Shown piece by piece: positions 28,584-39,614 of a stretch of 64,000 bases of DNA (its first letter is position 1; the number at the start of each line of letters is the position of its first letter). Source of the DNA: Agrobacterium tumefaciens (GTDB taxonomy: Bacteria; Pseudomonadota; Alphaproteobacteria; Rhizobiales; Rhizobiaceae); the NCBI RefSeq assembly GCF_005221325.1, contig NZ_CP039888.1:1798001-1862000 (forward strand), given 5' to 3'. A program made the translations under genes and the position numbers. The notes beneath the pieces are model-generated. The model saw nothing but the letters and a program-made list of their open reading frames with translations, had not been told where the DNA came from and ran no database searches.

Positions 28584-29888
28584 ATGACTGACGCGGTATC
28601 TCGGGTATCGTCGACAGCTGGCAATTCGAACGTTGTAAAGACAAATTCGCCTGCACGAGTTCTCACTGCCAGCCTGGTCGGCACGACCATCGAGTTTTTC
28701 GATTTTTACGTTTACGCCACGGCCGCAGTGCTCGTGTTTCCGACATTGTTCTTCCCGAACAGCGACCCGACGACGGCGCTTCTGGCGTCCTTCGCCACCT
28801 TCTCCATCGCCTTTTTCGCCCGCCCGCTCGGCGCGGTCGTTTTCGGCCATTATGGTGACCGCGTCGGCCGCAAGGCAACGCTTGTCGCCGCTCTTCTGAC
28901 CATGGGCGTATCGACGGTCGTGATCGGCCTTCTGCCGACCTATGAGACCGCCGGCGTTCTGGCGCCGCTATTGCTGGCGCTTTGCCGTTTCGGCCAGGGT
29001 TTCGGCCTTGGCGGAGAGTGGGGCGGCGCTGTCCTGCTCGCCACGGAAAACGCTCCTCCCGGCAAACGCAGCTGGTACGGCATGTTCCCGCAGCTGGGCG
29101 CGCCCGTCGGCCTGTTCCTCTCCTCCGGCGTATTCTGGATTCTGCTGCATTTCATGTCGCAGGAAGCGCTCTTGAGCTGGGGCTGGCGCATTCCCTTTGT
29201 CGCCTCGATCATCCTGATCGCTGTTGGCATGTGGGTTCGCCTGTCGATCACCGAAACGCCTGACTTCCAGAAGGCGATCGAAAAGGAAGACCGTGTGGCC
29301 GTGCCGATTGCGGAGCTGTTCCGCAACCACAAGCGCAGCCTCCTCCTCGGCACCTTCGTGGCGCTGGCCACGTTCGTGCTGTTCTATATCGGCACCGCCT
29401 ATCTATTGTCCTACAACGTCAAGGTTCTGAAAATTCCGTTCCTCGACGCGCTGGAAGTGCAGATCCTCGGCTCCATCGTCTTCGGCATCTTCATCCCCAT
29501 CGCCGGCAAGCTTGCCGAGAAATTCGGCCGTCGTGAAGTCCTGATCGTGACGACGATACTTATCGGCCTGTTCTCGTTCCTGCTGCCCAGCCTGATGACC
29601 GGCGGCGAAGGTTCGATCTTCGTCTTCGCGGCTCTGGCCATGATGCTGATGGGCATGACCTACGGTCTGATCGGAACGGCGCTCGCCGCCCCCTTCCCGA
29701 CCCGCGTGCGCTACACCGGCTCGTCCATCACCTTCAACATGGCCGGCATCTTCGGCGCGTCTCTGGCGCCTTACATCGCCACATGGCTGCAGGTGAATTA
29801 CGGCATGGGTTATGTCGGTTATTACCTCTGCGTATCGGCCCTCGTCACGCTGGCCTGCATTCTTCTGTCCCGCAAGGACGAAGTCTGA
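28584..29888 (+). CDS. MFS transporter, metabolite:H+ symporter (MHS) family
   Basis: 434 aa, twelve hydrophobic helices. SLVGTTIEFFDFYVY at about 35-50, the MFS loop GHYGDRVGRKATLV, and RFGQGFGLGGEWGGAVLLATE are the MHS signature (relatives of ShiA, ProP, KgtP and CitA). It imports a small carboxylate, betaine or similar solute with a proton. It is on the opposite strand to the surrounding division genes and splits the dcw cluster. An intrinsic terminator follows at 29910. Confidence 0.92.
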   Translation: MTDAVSRVSSTAGNSNVVKTNSPARVLTASLVGTTIEFFDFYVYATAAVLVFPTLFFPNSDPTTALLASFATFSIAFFARPLGAVVFGHYGDRVGRKATLVAALLTMGVSTVVIGLLPTYETAGVLAPLLLALCRFGQGFGLGGEWGGAVLLATENAPPGKRSWYGMFPQLGAPVGLFLSSGVFWILLHFMSQEALLSWGWRIPFVASIILIAVGMWVRLSITETPDFQKAIEKEDRVAVPIAELFRNHKRSLLLGTFVALATFVLFYIGTAYLLSYNVKVLKIPFLDALEVQILGSIVFGIFIPIAGKLAEKFGRREVLIVTTILIGLFSFLLPSLMTGGEGSIFVFAALAMMLMGMTYGLIGTALAAPFPTRVRYTGSSITFNMAGIFGASLAPYIATWLQVNYGMGYVGYYLCVSALVTLACILLSRKDEV

Positions 29889-29909
29889 TCTGAGACCATC
29901 GACAAAAAG

Positions 29910-29945
29910 AAGCCCGCGAAACCTTCGTTTCGCGGGCTTTTCCTT
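29910..29945 (+). terminator. intrinsic terminator of the MHS transporter
   Basis: Stem AAGCCCGCGAAAC / GTTTCGCGGGCTT with a CTTC loop, 13 bp perfect, then TTTCC. Since A-runs precede the stem as well, it may also stop the convergent GGDEF gene. Confidence 0.9.
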
Positions 29946-29957
29946 GTCTATTTCTGC

Positions 29958-30767
29958 TTAAGCCACCGCCTGGCGCCGCTCGACATGACCGCTCATACAG
30001 ACGCGATTGCGTCCTCCGCCCTTGGCCTGATAAAGCGCAAGATCGGCATTGTGCATGACCTTGTCGAAGATTTCGGCGTCGCCGCGAAAGGCGACACCAA
30101 TCGAAATCGTCACCGCAATGCGCAGATCCTGGTACTCCACCGGCGTCGCCGCAACGGCCGCGCGAACCCTCTCGCACATCTGCAGAAAAGCCAGCCGGCT
30201 GGTCTCCTGGACGACCACAAATTCCTCGCCCCCCAAGCGGGCGACATGCGCGGAAGGATCGGAATTCTCCCTTATCCGGCGGGCAACGCTTGAGATGACG
30301 AGATCACCGACGAGATGGCTGTACCTGTCATTCACTGATTTGAAATGATCGATATCGAGAAACGCGACACAATAGTCGCTGCCGAGTTTATCGCATGCCG
30401 CATAAAGGCCGAGCCGGTTGCTGAGGCCAGTCAGGGCGTCCGTATGGCTCAGATGCAGGAAGCGCTCGTGAGATTGCACGAGAATTTGTACTTCCCTGGC
30501 ATTCAGCCAGCAGACCAGCAACGTCACCGTAAACGCCACAGCCCCGCCGAGCGTCACACCCAGCATGATGCCGTTGGCGAGATCGGTCACGAGCCCGAAC
30601 TGCGCGAGAAGCGTCAGGCCACCCGTGCACATCAGGATGACAATGAGCGTCACGAGACAGGCGATACGAATGGAGAATTCCAGCGGTCCCAGCCGCCGCC
30701 GCCCCTCGAGCGTAGCGACCGAAAAACTCATCATCTCGATCGGTTTTTTCCAAAGACCCAACATCAT
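29958..30767 (-). CDS. membrane diguanylate cyclase (GGDEF)
   Basis: About 269 aa from the ATG ending at 30767 (a GTG four codons earlier is possible; start uncertain). Two transmembrane helices (about 33-58 and 67-90) are followed directly by a GGDEF domain: DALTGLSNRLGL, FLDIDHFKSVND and RLGGEEFVVV with the intact active GGEEF at about 179-183. The RxxD inhibitory site normally five residues upstream is absent (PSAH there). It makes cyclic di-GMP at the inner membrane. It lies 200 nt downstream of murB on the same strand and could be read through from the dcw operon. Confidence 0.9.
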   Translation of the reverse strand: MMLGLWKKPIEMMSFSVATLEGRRRLGPLEFSIRIACLVTLIVILMCTGGLTLLAQFGLVTDLANGIMLGVTLGGAVAFTVTLLVCWLNAREVQILVQSHERFLHLSHTDALTGLSNRLGLYAACDKLGSDYCVAFLDIDHFKSVNDRYSHLVGDLVISSVARRIRENSDPSAHVARLGGEEFVVVQETSRLAFLQMCERVRAAVAATPVEYQDLRIAVTISIGVAFRGDAEIFDKVMHNADLALYQAKGGGRNRVCMSGHVERRQAVA

Positions 30768-30967
30768 GCTCAAAAGCACCTAGATCACGTATTTCCGTTA
30801 GTATTTCCTAATAAAAAACAATATAAAACTCAGAAACGGGACCTCATCCCGGCCGATCAAGTATCTACCTCGAAGATACAGCAAAAAACATTGATCGACC
30901 GTTACGATACACGAAACGGCCTGATCAACAGCAGAATTTTCTTGCAGCACGCAGCATTCACCGGGGC

Positions 30968-31933
30968 TTACGCCCCGAGGAACGGCTCTACTTCACGGCC
31001 CGGCATGAAAAGGCCAAGGCGCTTGATTTCCCATTCCAGCCGGATGCCCGATTTCTCGAACACACGCCTGCGGATGGTTTCGCCCAGATATTCCAGATCG
31101 TAGCCGGTCGCATGGCCGGTATTGATCATGAAATTGCAATGCAGCGACGACATCTGCGCGCCGCCGATGACCAGACCACGGCCGCCGGCCTCGTCTATCA
31201 GTTCCCAGGCGGAATGACCTTCGGGATTCTTGAAGGTGGACCCACCGGTCTGTTCGCGGATCGGCTGCACGGTTTCGCGGTGATGACGCACGGCGTCCAT
31301 ATCGGCGCGGATTTTCGTCTTGTCTTCCGGATAACCCTCAAACAGTGCACCGGTGAAGATCAGGCCCGCATCGGCGCCGGAATGGCGGTAGCTGTAGCCC
31401 ATATCCGCGTTGGAAAGCACATGCTGGTTGCCTTGACGGTCGACCGCATAGACTTCCACGACCCGTTCACGCGTCTCGCCGCCATTGGCGCCGGCATTCA
31501 TGCGCAGCGCGCCGCCGATGGAGCCGGGAATGCCGTAATAGAAATGGAAGCCGCCGATGCCATTATCCATGGCCATGGCCGCAATGTGCTTGTCCGGGCA
31601 GATCGCGCCGGCCTTGATGCGGTTTTCGCCCGCAAGTTCCACCGAGCCGAAGCCCTTGGCGGACAGGCGCACGACCACGCCCGGAATGCCGCCATCACGC
31701 ACCAAAAGGTTCGAGCCGACGCCGACCACGGTCAACGGCACATCTTCAGGCAGAATTTTCAGGAAGGCGACCAGATCATCGGTATCGTGCGGCTGGAACA
31801 TCACCTCCGCAAGACCGCCGGCTCTGAACCACGTCACCCGGTCCATGGGCGCATCCGGTGTCAGACGTCCCCTCAGTTCATTTACCCCGTCGCCGAGCCT
31901 CCCCAGCAATTTAACCCCATCGACCTGTCTCAT
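30968..31933 (-). CDS. murB: UDP-N-acetylenolpyruvoylglucosamine reductase MurB
   Basis: 321 aa FAD enzyme reducing UDP-GlcNAc-enolpyruvate to UDP-MurNAc with [35 protein letters not shown] (FAD site), [24 protein letters not shown] core (split), the catalytic Ser in [14 protein letters not shown], and C-terminal [12 protein letters not shown]. Last gene of the mraZ operon as packed here; its ATG overlaps the murC stop (31930-31933). Confidence 0.96.
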   Translation of the reverse strand: MRQVDGVKLLGRLGDGVNELRGRLTPDAPMDRVTWFRAGGLAEVMFQPHDTDDLVAFLKILPEDVPLTVVGVGSNLLVRDGGIPGVVVRLSAKGFGSVELAGENRIKAGAICPDKHIAAMAMDNGIGGFHFYYGIPGSIGGALRMNAGANGGETRERVVEVYAVDRQGNQHVLSNADMGYSYRHSGADAGLIFTGALFEGYPEDKTKIRADMDAVRHHRETVQPIREQTGGSTFKNPEGHSAWELIDEAGGRGLVIGGAQMSSLHCNFMINTGHATGYDLEYLGETIRRRVFEKSGIRLEWEIKRLGLFMPGREVEPFLGA

Positions 31934-33345
31934 TCAGACTTTCCTGATATGCTCTTCAATTCCGAAGGCAGCGCGGCTGCCCATTGCGTGATATTTCCAG
32001 CCCCCAAGAGAACCACAAAATCACCCGGATTCGCAATGGCTGCGACCTGCGACGCAAGGTCCTCCCGTTTTTCGAGGAAACGGGCATCGCGGTGGCCGGC
32101 GGCCTTGATGGCCGAAACCAGCGCTTCGGAGCTTGCGCCTTCGATTGGATCTTCGCCCGCAGCATAGACCGGAGCAAGGATAATCGTGTCGGCATCGTTA
32201 AAACAATGCGCAAAATCGTCAAACAGGCTGGAAAGGCGGCTGTAGCGGTGCGGCTGGTGCACGGCGATGATGCGGCCCTTGCAGGCTTCGCGCGCGGCCG
32301 CCAGCACAGCCTTGATCTCGACCGGGTGGTGACCGTAATCGTCGAAGACCTGCACGCCGTTGGCTTCGCCCGTCAGCGTGAAGCGACGCTTGACGCCGGC
32401 AAAGGAGGCAAGGCCCTTCTTGATGTCGGCTTCCGATATGCCGAGACGATTGGCCACAGCAATCGCCGCCGTCGCATTCGACACATTGTGGCGTCCGGGC
32501 ATCGGCAGGACGAGATCCTTGAAGGAGAATATCTTGCCGGTGCGGCGGCGGCGGATTTCCACGTCGAAGATCGACCGCGTGCCATCAATGCGGACGTTCG
32601 AAAAACGCACATCCGCCTGCGGGTTCTCACCGTATGTGATGACCTTGCGGTCTTCGATCCGGCCGACCAGCGCCTGCACTTCGGGGTGGTCGAGGCACAT
32701 CACGCCGAAACCGTAGAACGGTACGTTCTCAACAAACTGCCGGAAAGCGGCGCGCACGGCGTCGAAATTACCGTAATGATCAAGATGTTCCGGGTCGATA
32801 TTGGTGATGACGGCCACATCGGCGGGCAGCTTCAGGAAGGTGCCGTCGGATTCGTCGGCCTCCACCACCATCCACTCGCCCTCGCCCATACGGGCATTGG
32901 TGCCATAGGCATTGATGATACCGCCATTGATCACGGTCGGGTCGAGATTGCCGGCTTCGAGAAGCGTCGCGACCATGGAGGTGGTCGTGGTCTTGCCGTG
33001 CGTACCGCCGATGGCGATGGCATTACGGAAACGCATCAGTTCGGCCAGCATTTCGGCACGGCGAACGATCGGCAGATGCTTTTCGCGCGCGGCGATGAGT
33101 TCCGGGTTGTTCTTCTTGATGGCGGTGGAAACGACCACGACCTCGGCATCACCGATATTGTCAGCGGTGTGGCCGACAAACACTTCGATGCCCTTGTCAC
33201 GCAGGCGCTGCACATTGGCGCTATCGGACTGATCCGACCCCTGAACGCGATGGCCGAGATTGTGAAGCACTTCGGCAATGCCGCTCATGCCGATCCCGCC
33301 TATGCCGATGAAATGCACAAGGCCTATGGCTTTCGGCATCTTCAT
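31930..33345 (-). CDS. murC: UDP-N-acetylmuramate--L-alanine ligase MurC
   Basis: 471 aa Mur ligase. N-terminal Rossmann [24 protein letters not shown] loop [11 protein letters not shown] (about 113), central [11 protein letters not shown] and [10 protein letters not shown]-terminal [10 protein letters not shown]. It attaches L-Ala to UDP-MurNAc, the first peptide step, in the cytoplasm. It overlaps murG (33342-33345) and murB by 4 nt each. Confidence 0.97.
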   Translation of the reverse strand: MKMPKAIGLVHFIGIGGIGMSGIAEVLHNLGHRVQGSDQSDSANVQRLRDKGIEVFVGHTADNIGDAEVVVVSTAIKKNNPELIAAREKHLPIVRRAEMLAELMRFRNAIAIGGTHGKTTTTSMVATLLEAGNLDPTVINGGIINAYGTNARMGEGEWMVVEADESDGTFLKLPADVAVITNIDPEHLDHYGNFDAVRAAFRQFVENVPFYGFGVMCLDHPEVQALVGRIEDRKVITYGENPQADVRFSNVRIDGTRSIFDVEIRRRRTGKIFSFKDLVLPMPGRHNVSNATAAIAVANRLGISEADIKKGLASFAGVKRRFTLTGEANGVQVFDDYGHHPVEIKAVLAAAREACKGRIIAVHQPHRYSRLSSLFDDFAHCFNDADTIILAPVYAAGEDPIEGASSEALVSAIKAAGHRDARFLEKREDLASQVAAIANPGDFVVLLGAGNITQWAAALPSELKSISGKSE

Positions 33346-34478
33346 GCCCCAACTCCTTCACTATTCTTCTTGAATTCCTGTACGGACCGGCCGGAAGCAA
33401 TCGCCTCCACCAGATCGGCCAGCACATCCGCCGCATGCGGTTTTCCGGTCGCCTTGGCCGCTGCTGCCGTTGCCGAAAGACGATCCGGCTCCGTAAGCGC
33501 CGATGACAACAGGCTGGAAAGCTTCTGCGGCGACAGTTCCGCCTGCTTGATGACGCTTGCCCCGCCCGCTGCCGAAAGTGCGGCCGCATTCGCCGCCTGA
33601 TCATGGTCCAGCGCATGCGGATAGGGCACGAGGATCGACGGACGGCCGATCACAGAAAGCTCCGATACGGTCGATGCGCCCGAGCGGCTGATGACGAGAT
33701 CGGCCTCACCGATGCGCGAGGCCATGTCGCCGAAGAAGGGCGAAACGTCAGCCTTCACGCCGAGCTTCTGGTAGGAGGCGATAACGCTGTCCTTGTCTTC
33801 GGGCCGGGCCTGCTGGGTCACGACGATGCGCTTGCGCTGCTCGTCCTTCATCAGGCAGATCGCCGCCGGAACGGCGCTGGAAAAGAACTGCGCGCCCTGG
33901 CTGCCACCAAAAACCACGAGCTGGAAGGTCTCACCCGTCTGCGAGGGCGTATAGGGAATTTCAGATGCCGACAGCACCGCTGGGCGCACCGGATTGCCCG
34001 TTGCAACCGTCTTGTCGGAATATTGGCCGTTGGCGGGCGGCAGGAAGCCGCCGGCAATCGCCTTCACGCGGGCAGCCAGCGCCTTGTTGGCGCGACCCAT
34101 CACCGCATTCTGCTCGTGAATGATCGAGGGGACGCCAAGTCCGGTCGAAGCCAGCAGCGGCGGCACCGTGGGATAACCGCCGAAACCGACAACCGCAACC
34201 GGTTTCAGTTTCGTCACCAGCCGGCGCGCGGCGCGCAGGCCCACCCACAGCTTCCAGAGCGAACGCACGACCGAAATCGGGTTCTTCGAGCCGATGGTGG
34301 CTGATGGCACGACGTGAATTTCATCGGCCGGGAACTTGCCGGCATAACGCTCGGCGCGACTGTCGGTGACGAGATGCACCTGATAACCGCGTGCTTTCAG
34401 CGTATGCGCAAGCGCTTCCGCCGGAAACACATGGCCGCCGGTTCCACCGGCGGCAAGAAGAACAATACCCTTGCTCAT
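33342..34478 (-). CDS. murG: undecaprenyl-PP-MurNAc-pentapeptide GlcNAc transferase MurG
   Basis: 378 aa GT28 glycosyltransferase that makes lipid II on the inner face of the membrane. G-loop [39 protein letters not shown], and the UDP-GlcNAc site [24 protein letters not shown] (split for length). Only 6 nt separate it from ftsW and it overlaps murC by 4 nt. Confidence 0.97.
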   Translation of the reverse strand: MSKGIVLLAAGGTGGHVFPAEALAHTLKARGYQVHLVTDSRAERYAGKFPADEIHVVPSATIGSKNPISVVRSLWKLWVGLRAARRLVTKLKPVAVVGFGGYPTVPPLLASTGLGVPSIIHEQNAVMGRANKALAARVKAIAGGFLPPANGQYSDKTVATGNPVRPAVLSASEIPYTPSQTGETFQLVVFGGSQGAQFFSSAVPAAICLMKDEQRKRIVVTQQARPEDKDSVIASYQKLGVKADVSPFFGDMASRIGEADLVISRSGASTVSELSVIGRPSILVPYPHALDHDQAANAAALSAAGGASVIKQAELSPQKLSSLLSSALTEPDRLSATAAAAKATGKPHAADVLADLVEAIASGRSVQEFKKNSEGVGA

Positions 34479-34484
34479 GATCGT

Positions 34485-35639
34485 TTACTCCGCTGGAACG
34501 CCGGAACCGACGCGGAAGAAGCTGCGCTCCTGCGCCCGCTTTTCAGGTCTGTGGCGTGTCAGCGCCAGAAGGAAGCCAGCCGTGACGCAGATCGCCATCA
34601 TCGACGAACCGCCATAGGAAATCAGCGGCAGCGTCATGCCCTTTGCGGGCATCAGCTCCAGATTAACGCCGATATTGATCATCGACTGCATGCCGATTTG
34701 AAGGACCAGACCGGCCACGGCAAAACGGCAGAAATCGTCTTTTTCCTTGAAAGCATGCGAAAGCCCGCGCAGCACGATGAAGGCGAAGATGGCGACGAGG
34801 AACATGCAGAAGACGATGCCGAATTCTTCCGCCGCCACCGAGAAGATGAAGTCCGTATGGCTGTCGGGAATGATGCGCTTGACGATGCCCTCGCCCGGTC
34901 CGCGACCGAACCAGTCACCACGAATGATCGCCTCGCGTGCGGTATCCACCTGAAACGTATCGCCCTCACCCGTCCAGAACCGGTCGATACGGCCTGCGAC
35001 GTGCGGCAACATGAGATAGGCGGTCACAATACCACCGACGCCGAGGCCACCCAGCATGATGATCCAGAACCACGGCACGCCGGCCATGAAGAACATGCCG
35101 CCCCAGACGACCGATGTCAGGATCGTCTGACCAAAGTCCGGCTGGGCGATCAGAAGTGCGGCCACGATGCCGAAGGTGATGATGGCGAAGAGATTGCCCG
35201 GAATTTCAGGATGGCGCGCCCGCTCCGCAAAGAGCCAAGCGCAAACGATGACGAAGGCCGGTTTCATGAATTCCGAAGGCTGGATCGAGAAGCTGCCGAT
35301 GGAAATCCAGCGCCGCGCGCCCTTGACCTCGATGCCGAAGAACAGCGCGAAGATCATCATCAGCAGTGCGGCAATCAGCATGATGACCGCCACACGCCTG
35401 ACCTGCCGGGGTGACAGGAAGGAAAGGCCGACCATGATCGCCAGTGACGGCACCATGAACATCGCCTGACGTTCCACAAAGAAGAAGCTGTTGAGACCGA
35501 TGCGCTCGGCAACCGCAGGCGACGCCGCAAAGGACAACATCAGGCCAATGCCCATCAGCGCGACGAACGCCGCCAGAAAGAAACGGTCGATGGTCCAGAA
35601 CCACTCCGCGACCGGACCGCGATCAATTCGGCTTACCAT
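34485..35639 (-). CDS. ftsW: division-specific SEDS glycosyltransferase FtsW
   Basis: 384 aa, ten hydrophobic helices. FERQAMFMVPSLAIM-type region, the SEDS PSEFMKPAFVI motif, VVLQPDFGQT-like LLIAQPDFGQTIL, and the C-terminal LPLISYGGSSM are typical. With the PBP FtsI it polymerises septal glycan from lipid II. Between murD (4-nt gap) and murG. Confidence 0.96.
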   Translation of the reverse strand: MVSRIDRGPVAEWFWTIDRFFLAAFVALMGIGLMLSFAASPAVAERIGLNSFFFVERQAMFMVPSLAIMVGLSFLSPRQVRRVAVIMLIAALLMMIFALFFGIEVKGARRWISIGSFSIQPSEFMKPAFVIVCAWLFAERARHPEIPGNLFAIITFGIVAALLIAQPDFGQTILTSVVWGGMFFMAGVPWFWIIMLGGLGVGGIVTAYLMLPHVAGRIDRFWTGEGDTFQVDTAREAIIRGDWFGRGPGEGIVKRIIPDSHTDFIFSVAAEEFGIVFCMFLVAIFAFIVLRGLSHAFKEKDDFCRFAVAGLVLQIGMQSMINIGVNLELMPAKGMTLPLISYGGSSMMAICVTAGFLLALTRHRPEKRAQERSFFRVGSGVPAE

Positions 35640-35643
35640 GGCC

Positions 35644-37053
35644 TCAGCCCCCTTTTCCAGAGTGAACGAGCATCGTCATGCCATCGAGCGCCGCGACCTG
35701 CGCGACGAACGAATCACCTCTGATTTCAAAGTTCTTATATTGATCGAAGCTTGCGCAAGCCGGGGATAACATCACGATATTGCCCGCCGTTGCGTCTTTT
35801 TCCGCATCCGCTGCCGCGTGCTGCACGGCTTTGTCCAGCGTGCCGGATATTTCGTAGGGCACCGCCTCGCCAAGCGTCGCTGCGAATTCGGCCGCCGCCT
35901 CGCCGATCAGATAGGCCTTGGCGATACGCGGGAAGAGCGGCGAAAGGCTGGTGATGCCGCCTGCCTTGGGCAGACCACCGGCGATCCAGTAGATGCGGTC
36001 AAAACTCGAAAGTGCCGGTGCTGCCGCATCGGCATTGGTGGCCTTGCTGTCATTGACGAAGGTGACGTTGCCACGACGGCCCACCGGCTGCATGCGATGC
36101 TTGAGGCCGGGGAACGATTTGAGACCGGCGCGAATTTCCTCTTCAGAAACTCCAACGGCAAGACAGGCCGCAATCGCCGCCGCAGCATTCTGCGCATTAT
36201 GGCTGCCGCGCAGGGTCTGGATACCATCGAGATCGACAAGCAGCGAAGACGTGCCGCCATGCGCCATGAGGATCCGGCTGCCTTCGGCATAGAGACCTTC
36301 TGAAACGACATTGCGCTTGGAGATGCGCTCCACCTTCACGCCGGCGCGCTCGATGCGATCGGCAATCAGTGTCGAATGGCTGTCATCCACGCCGACAATC
36401 GCAGTGCCGCTGCCGGCCACTAGCCGTTCCTTGACGTCGGCATAGTGCTGCATCGTGCCGTGCCGGTCGAGATGGTCAGGCGTCAGATTGAGCAGAATAC
36501 CGGCAGTCGGATTGATCGTCGGAGCCAGATCGATCTGGTAGGACGAGCATTCCACCACGTAGAAACGTTGTGCCTTCGGCGGATCAAGGCTCAGCACCGC
36601 CGTGCCAATATTGCCGCCGAGCTGCGTATCACGGCCCGAAGCGTTGAGGATATGCGCGATCAGCGCCGTCGTCGTGGATTTGCCATTCGTGCCGGTGATG
36701 GCGATGAAGGGGCAATCCGGCGCATGCGCCCGCCGCTCACGGATGAAAAGCTCGATATCGCCGATCACTTCGACGCCCGCCGCCTTCGCAAGGTCCACCG
36801 ACCAGTGCGGCTTCGGATGAGTAAGGGGAACACCCGGCGCCAGCACGAAGGAGGAAAAGGAAGACCAGTCGATCGTGTGGAGGTCCGCAGTCGCAATGCC
36901 CTCAGCCTCGGCCTTGGCGACGCTGTCGGGATTGTCGTCGAAAGCCACGACGTCAGCACCGCCGGCAACCAGCGCCCGGGCGGTAACGAGACCGGAACCG
37001 CCGAGCCCGAAGAGAGCGACTTTCTTACCCTTGAACGACGTGACCGGAATCAT
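35644..37053 (-). CDS. murD: UDP-MurNAc-L-alanine--D-glutamate ligase MurD
   Basis: 469 aa Mur ligase. [20 protein letters not shown], the ATP loop [51 protein letters not shown] (split) and WIAGGLPK. Adds D-Glu to UDP-MurNAc-L-Ala. Three nt separate it from mraY. Confidence 0.97.
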   Translation of the reverse strand: MIPVTSFKGKKVALFGLGGSGLVTARALVAGGADVVAFDDNPDSVAKAEAEGIATADLHTIDWSSFSSFVLAPGVPLTHPKPHWSVDLAKAAGVEVIGDIELFIRERRAHAPDCPFIAITGTNGKSTTTALIAHILNASGRDTQLGGNIGTAVLSLDPPKAQRFYVVECSSYQIDLAPTINPTAGILLNLTPDHLDRHGTMQHYADVKERLVAGSGTAIVGVDDSHSTLIADRIERAGVKVERISKRNVVSEGLYAEGSRILMAHGGTSSLLVDLDGIQTLRGSHNAQNAAAAIAACLAVGVSEEEIRAGLKSFPGLKHRMQPVGRRGNVTFVNDSKATNADAAAPALSSFDRIYWIAGGLPKAGGITSLSPLFPRIAKAYLIGEAAAEFAATLGEAVPYEISGTLDKAVQHAAADAEKDATAGNIVMLSPACASFDQYKNFEIRGDSFVAQVAALDGMTMLVHSGKGG

Positions 37054-37056
37054 CGC

Positions 37057-38157
37057 TCACCTCAGCTTCAGGGTGGCGAGGCCGAGCAGTGCGAGGCCTA
37101 CGGAGATGATCCAGAAACGGATCACCACCTGGCTCTCCGTCCAGCCCTTTTTCTCGAAATGGTGATGGATCGGCGCCATCAGGAACACACGGCGGCCGGT
37201 GCGTTTGAACCAGAAGACCTGGATGATGACCGAGAGCGTTTCCATGACGAAGAGACCGCCGACGATGACCATGACGATCTCGTGTTTGGTGGCAACCGCG
37301 ATGGAGCCGATGAGGCCGCCGAGCGCCAGTGAACCCGTATCGCCCATGAAGATCGCTGCGGGCGGCGCGTTGAACCACAGGAAGCCGAGGCCAGCCCCGA
37401 CCACCGCGCCGACGATGACGGCGAGCTCACCCGTGCCGGGCACGAAATTGATCTGCAGATAATTGGCGAAAACCGCGTTACCGGCGAGATAGGCGATCAC
37501 CCCGAAGGTGGCGGCGGCAATCATGACCGGCACGATGGCGAGACCATCGAGACCATCCGTCAGGTTCACCGCATTGCCGGCACCAACGATGACGAAAGCG
37601 CCGAACAGCACGAAGAAATAACCGAGATTGATCACTAGCTCCTTGAAGAAAGGAAATGCGATGGAACTTCCGAGCGTGCCGCCATGCGGGGACGACGCAA
37701 GCGCCATCTTCATCATGAAAAACACGGCGATCGCCGCGATCAGGAATTCGATGCCGAGGCGGGCCTTGCCGGAAAAACCCTTGTCGCTCTGCTTCGTCAC
37801 CTTCAGATAATCATCGTAAAAGCCGATGGCTCCAAAACCAAGCGTCACCATCAGAACGGCGACGACATAGACATTCGACAGGTCGCCCCAGAGCAGCGAA
37901 CCGCCGAGGATGCCGGCAAGGATCATCAGCCCGCCCATGGTCGGCGTACCGGCCTTCTTGAAATGCGTCTGCGGTCCGTCAGCGCGGATCGGCTGGCCCT
38001 TGCCCTGGCGCACGCGCAGCGAGTTGATGATCGCCGGTCCGAACAGGAACACGATCAACGCAGAGGTGAACATTGCAGCACCCGCCCGGAAGGTGATGTA
38101 CCGGAAGAGGTTGAACAGTTGAACTTTGTCCGACAGTTCGACGAGCCAGATCAGCAT
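37057..38157 (-). CDS. mraY: phospho-MurNAc-pentapeptide translocase MraY
   Basis: 366 aa, ten transmembrane helices. [30 protein letters not shown] (catalytic Asp pair), [13 protein letters not shown] and [15 protein letters not shown], with HHHFEKKGW near the end. It transfers phospho-MurNAc-pentapeptide to undecaprenyl phosphate, giving lipid I at the inner membrane. 23 nt after murF. Confidence 0.97.
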   Translation of the reverse strand: MLIWLVELSDKVQLFNLFRYITFRAGAAMFTSALIVFLFGPAIINSLRVRQGKGQPIRADGPQTHFKKAGTPTMGGLMILAGILGGSLLWGDLSNVYVVAVLMVTLGFGAIGFYDDYLKVTKQSDKGFSGKARLGIEFLIAAIAVFFMMKMALASSPHGGTLGSSIAFPFFKELVINLGYFFVLFGAFVIVGAGNAVNLTDGLDGLAIVPVMIAAATFGVIAYLAGNAVFANYLQINFVPGTGELAVIVGAVVGAGLGFLWFNAPPAAIFMGDTGSLALGGLIGSIAVATKHEIVMVIVGGLFVMETLSVIIQVFWFKRTGRRVFLMAPIHHHFEKKGWTESQVVIRFWIISVGLALLGLATLKLR

Positions 38158-38180
38158 AATTGCCCTTTCAAAAGGCTATT

Positions 38181-39614
38181 TCAGACTTGGCGTTCCGTCT
38201 CGGGGAATGCCGGATACTTGTCAAGCAGGGCGGCGACAATCTTGCCGAAACCAAGCCCAAGTGACGATTTTACCATCAGCGCGTCTCCCGGTTGCACCCA
38301 TTGCAGGGCAAAATCGGTGAGTTCCGCCGTCGTCGGAAACCAGATGACGGTGACGCTGTCCGGCAGCGCATCGCGAAGCGCGGCCATGGCCTCGCCCGCG
38401 AGCCAGACATGTTCGATACCGGCGGCGAGCAGCGGCCCGGCCAGCTCTTCGTGCAACTGCGCCGAAAACTCGCCCATCTCCAGCATGTCGCCGAGAACGG
38501 CGACGCGCCGGCCGTGACCCTGCGTTTCCGTCTCCGCCAGCACGGCAATCGCCGCGCGCATGGAGGCCGGATTGGCATTGTAGCTTTCATCGATCAGCAG
38601 GAAGGAGCCGCCATTAATCGTCAGGTGGTGGCGCTGGCCACGTCCCTTCACCGCCTCGAGCATTCCGAGCGCTTCGAAGGCGCGGTCGAGATTGGCGCCG
38701 GTGATGGCAACGGCACCAAGGACCGCCATGGCATTATCGGCAATGTGCCGGCCGGGAATGTTGATGTGCAGTTCGCTGGTTTCGCCGTTCAGGATCGCCC
38801 AGATCGTCGAACCCGTCGTCGTGCTCTCGAAATCCGCAAGGCGGAAATCGGCCTTGGCGTGCTGGCCGAAGGTAAGGATATGCTCGATACCTTCCTCCTG
38901 CGCCGCCTCTTCAAGCTGCTCGAACTGGGCATTGTCGCGGTTGAGGATGACCGAACCGCCATCTTCCACGCCTTCGAAGATTTCCGCCTTGGCGCTCGCG
39001 ATCTCTTCGATATTCTGGAAATTGCCGAGATGGGCAGGCGCGATGGTGGTGATGATCGCTACATGCGGGCGGACCATCTTTACCAGCGGCCGGATTTCGC
39101 CGGAATGGTTCATGCCGATTTCGAATACGCCGAATTCCGTGTCCGCCGGCATGCGTGCGAGCGTCAGCGGCACCCCCCAATGGTTGTTGAAGGACGCGAC
39201 CGCCGCATGCACCCGGCCCGAAGGGGCCAAAGCCTGCCGCAGCATCTCCTTGGTCGTCGTCTTGCCGACCGAACCGGTCACCGCGATGATGCGCGCCGAC
39301 GTTCTTTCGCGCGCCGCAAGGGCAAGCTTGCCAAGGGCCGCGAGCACGTCTTCGACCACGATCATCGGCACGGTCAGGCGACCTAGCGCCGGCAGCTTGG
39401 CTTCGGCAACCACCAGGAGACCGGCGCCGTTGGCAACAGCGAAGCTGGTATAGTCATGACCGTCCACCCGATCACCCTTGATCGCGAAGAAGGCCTCACC
39501 CTGTTTGACCGTCCGGCTGTCGATGGAAATGCCGGTGATACCGGTCGGCAGGTTGCCCACGGGGCGTCCTGCCGTGATGGCGATCATGTCGGCGACTGTC
39601 CATAACCAGCTCAA
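38181..39614 (-). CDS. murF: UDP-MurNAc-tripeptide--D-Ala-D-Ala ligase MurF
   Basis: 477 aa Mur ligase. [20 protein letters not shown]-terminal motif, ATP loop [36 protein letters not shown] [12 protein letters not shown], and the C-terminal [10 protein letters not shown]. It joins D-Ala-D-Ala (from Ddl) to complete the pentapeptide. Its ATG overlaps the murE stop. Confidence 0.97.
   Translation of the reverse strand: MSWLWTVADMIAITAGRPVGNLPTGITGISIDSRTVKQGEAFFAIKGDRVDGHDYTSFAVANGAGLLVVAEAKLPALGRLTVPMIVVEDVLAALGKLALAARERTSARIIAVTGSVGKTTTKEMLRQALAPSGRVHAAVASFNNHWGVPLTLARMPADTEFGVFEIGMNHSGEIRPLVKMVRPHVAIITTIAPAHLGNFQNIEEIASAKAEIFEGVEDGGSVILNRDNAQFEQLEEAAQEEGIEHILTFGQHAKADFRLADFESTTTGSTIWAILNGETSELHINIPGRHIADNAMAVLGAVAITGANLDRAFEALGMLEAVKGRGQRHHLTINGGSFLLIDESYNANPASMRAAIAVLAETETQGHGRRVAVLGDMLEMGEFSAQLHEELAGPLLAAGIEHVWLAGEAMAALRDALPDSVTVIWFPTTAELTDFALQWVQPGDALMVKSSLGLGFGKIVAALLDKYPAFPETERQV

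Noticed and set aside
31984..33600. 538-aa plus-strand frame opposite murC
   Set aside because: Antisense shadow; no recognisable domains and it spans murC and the end of murG.
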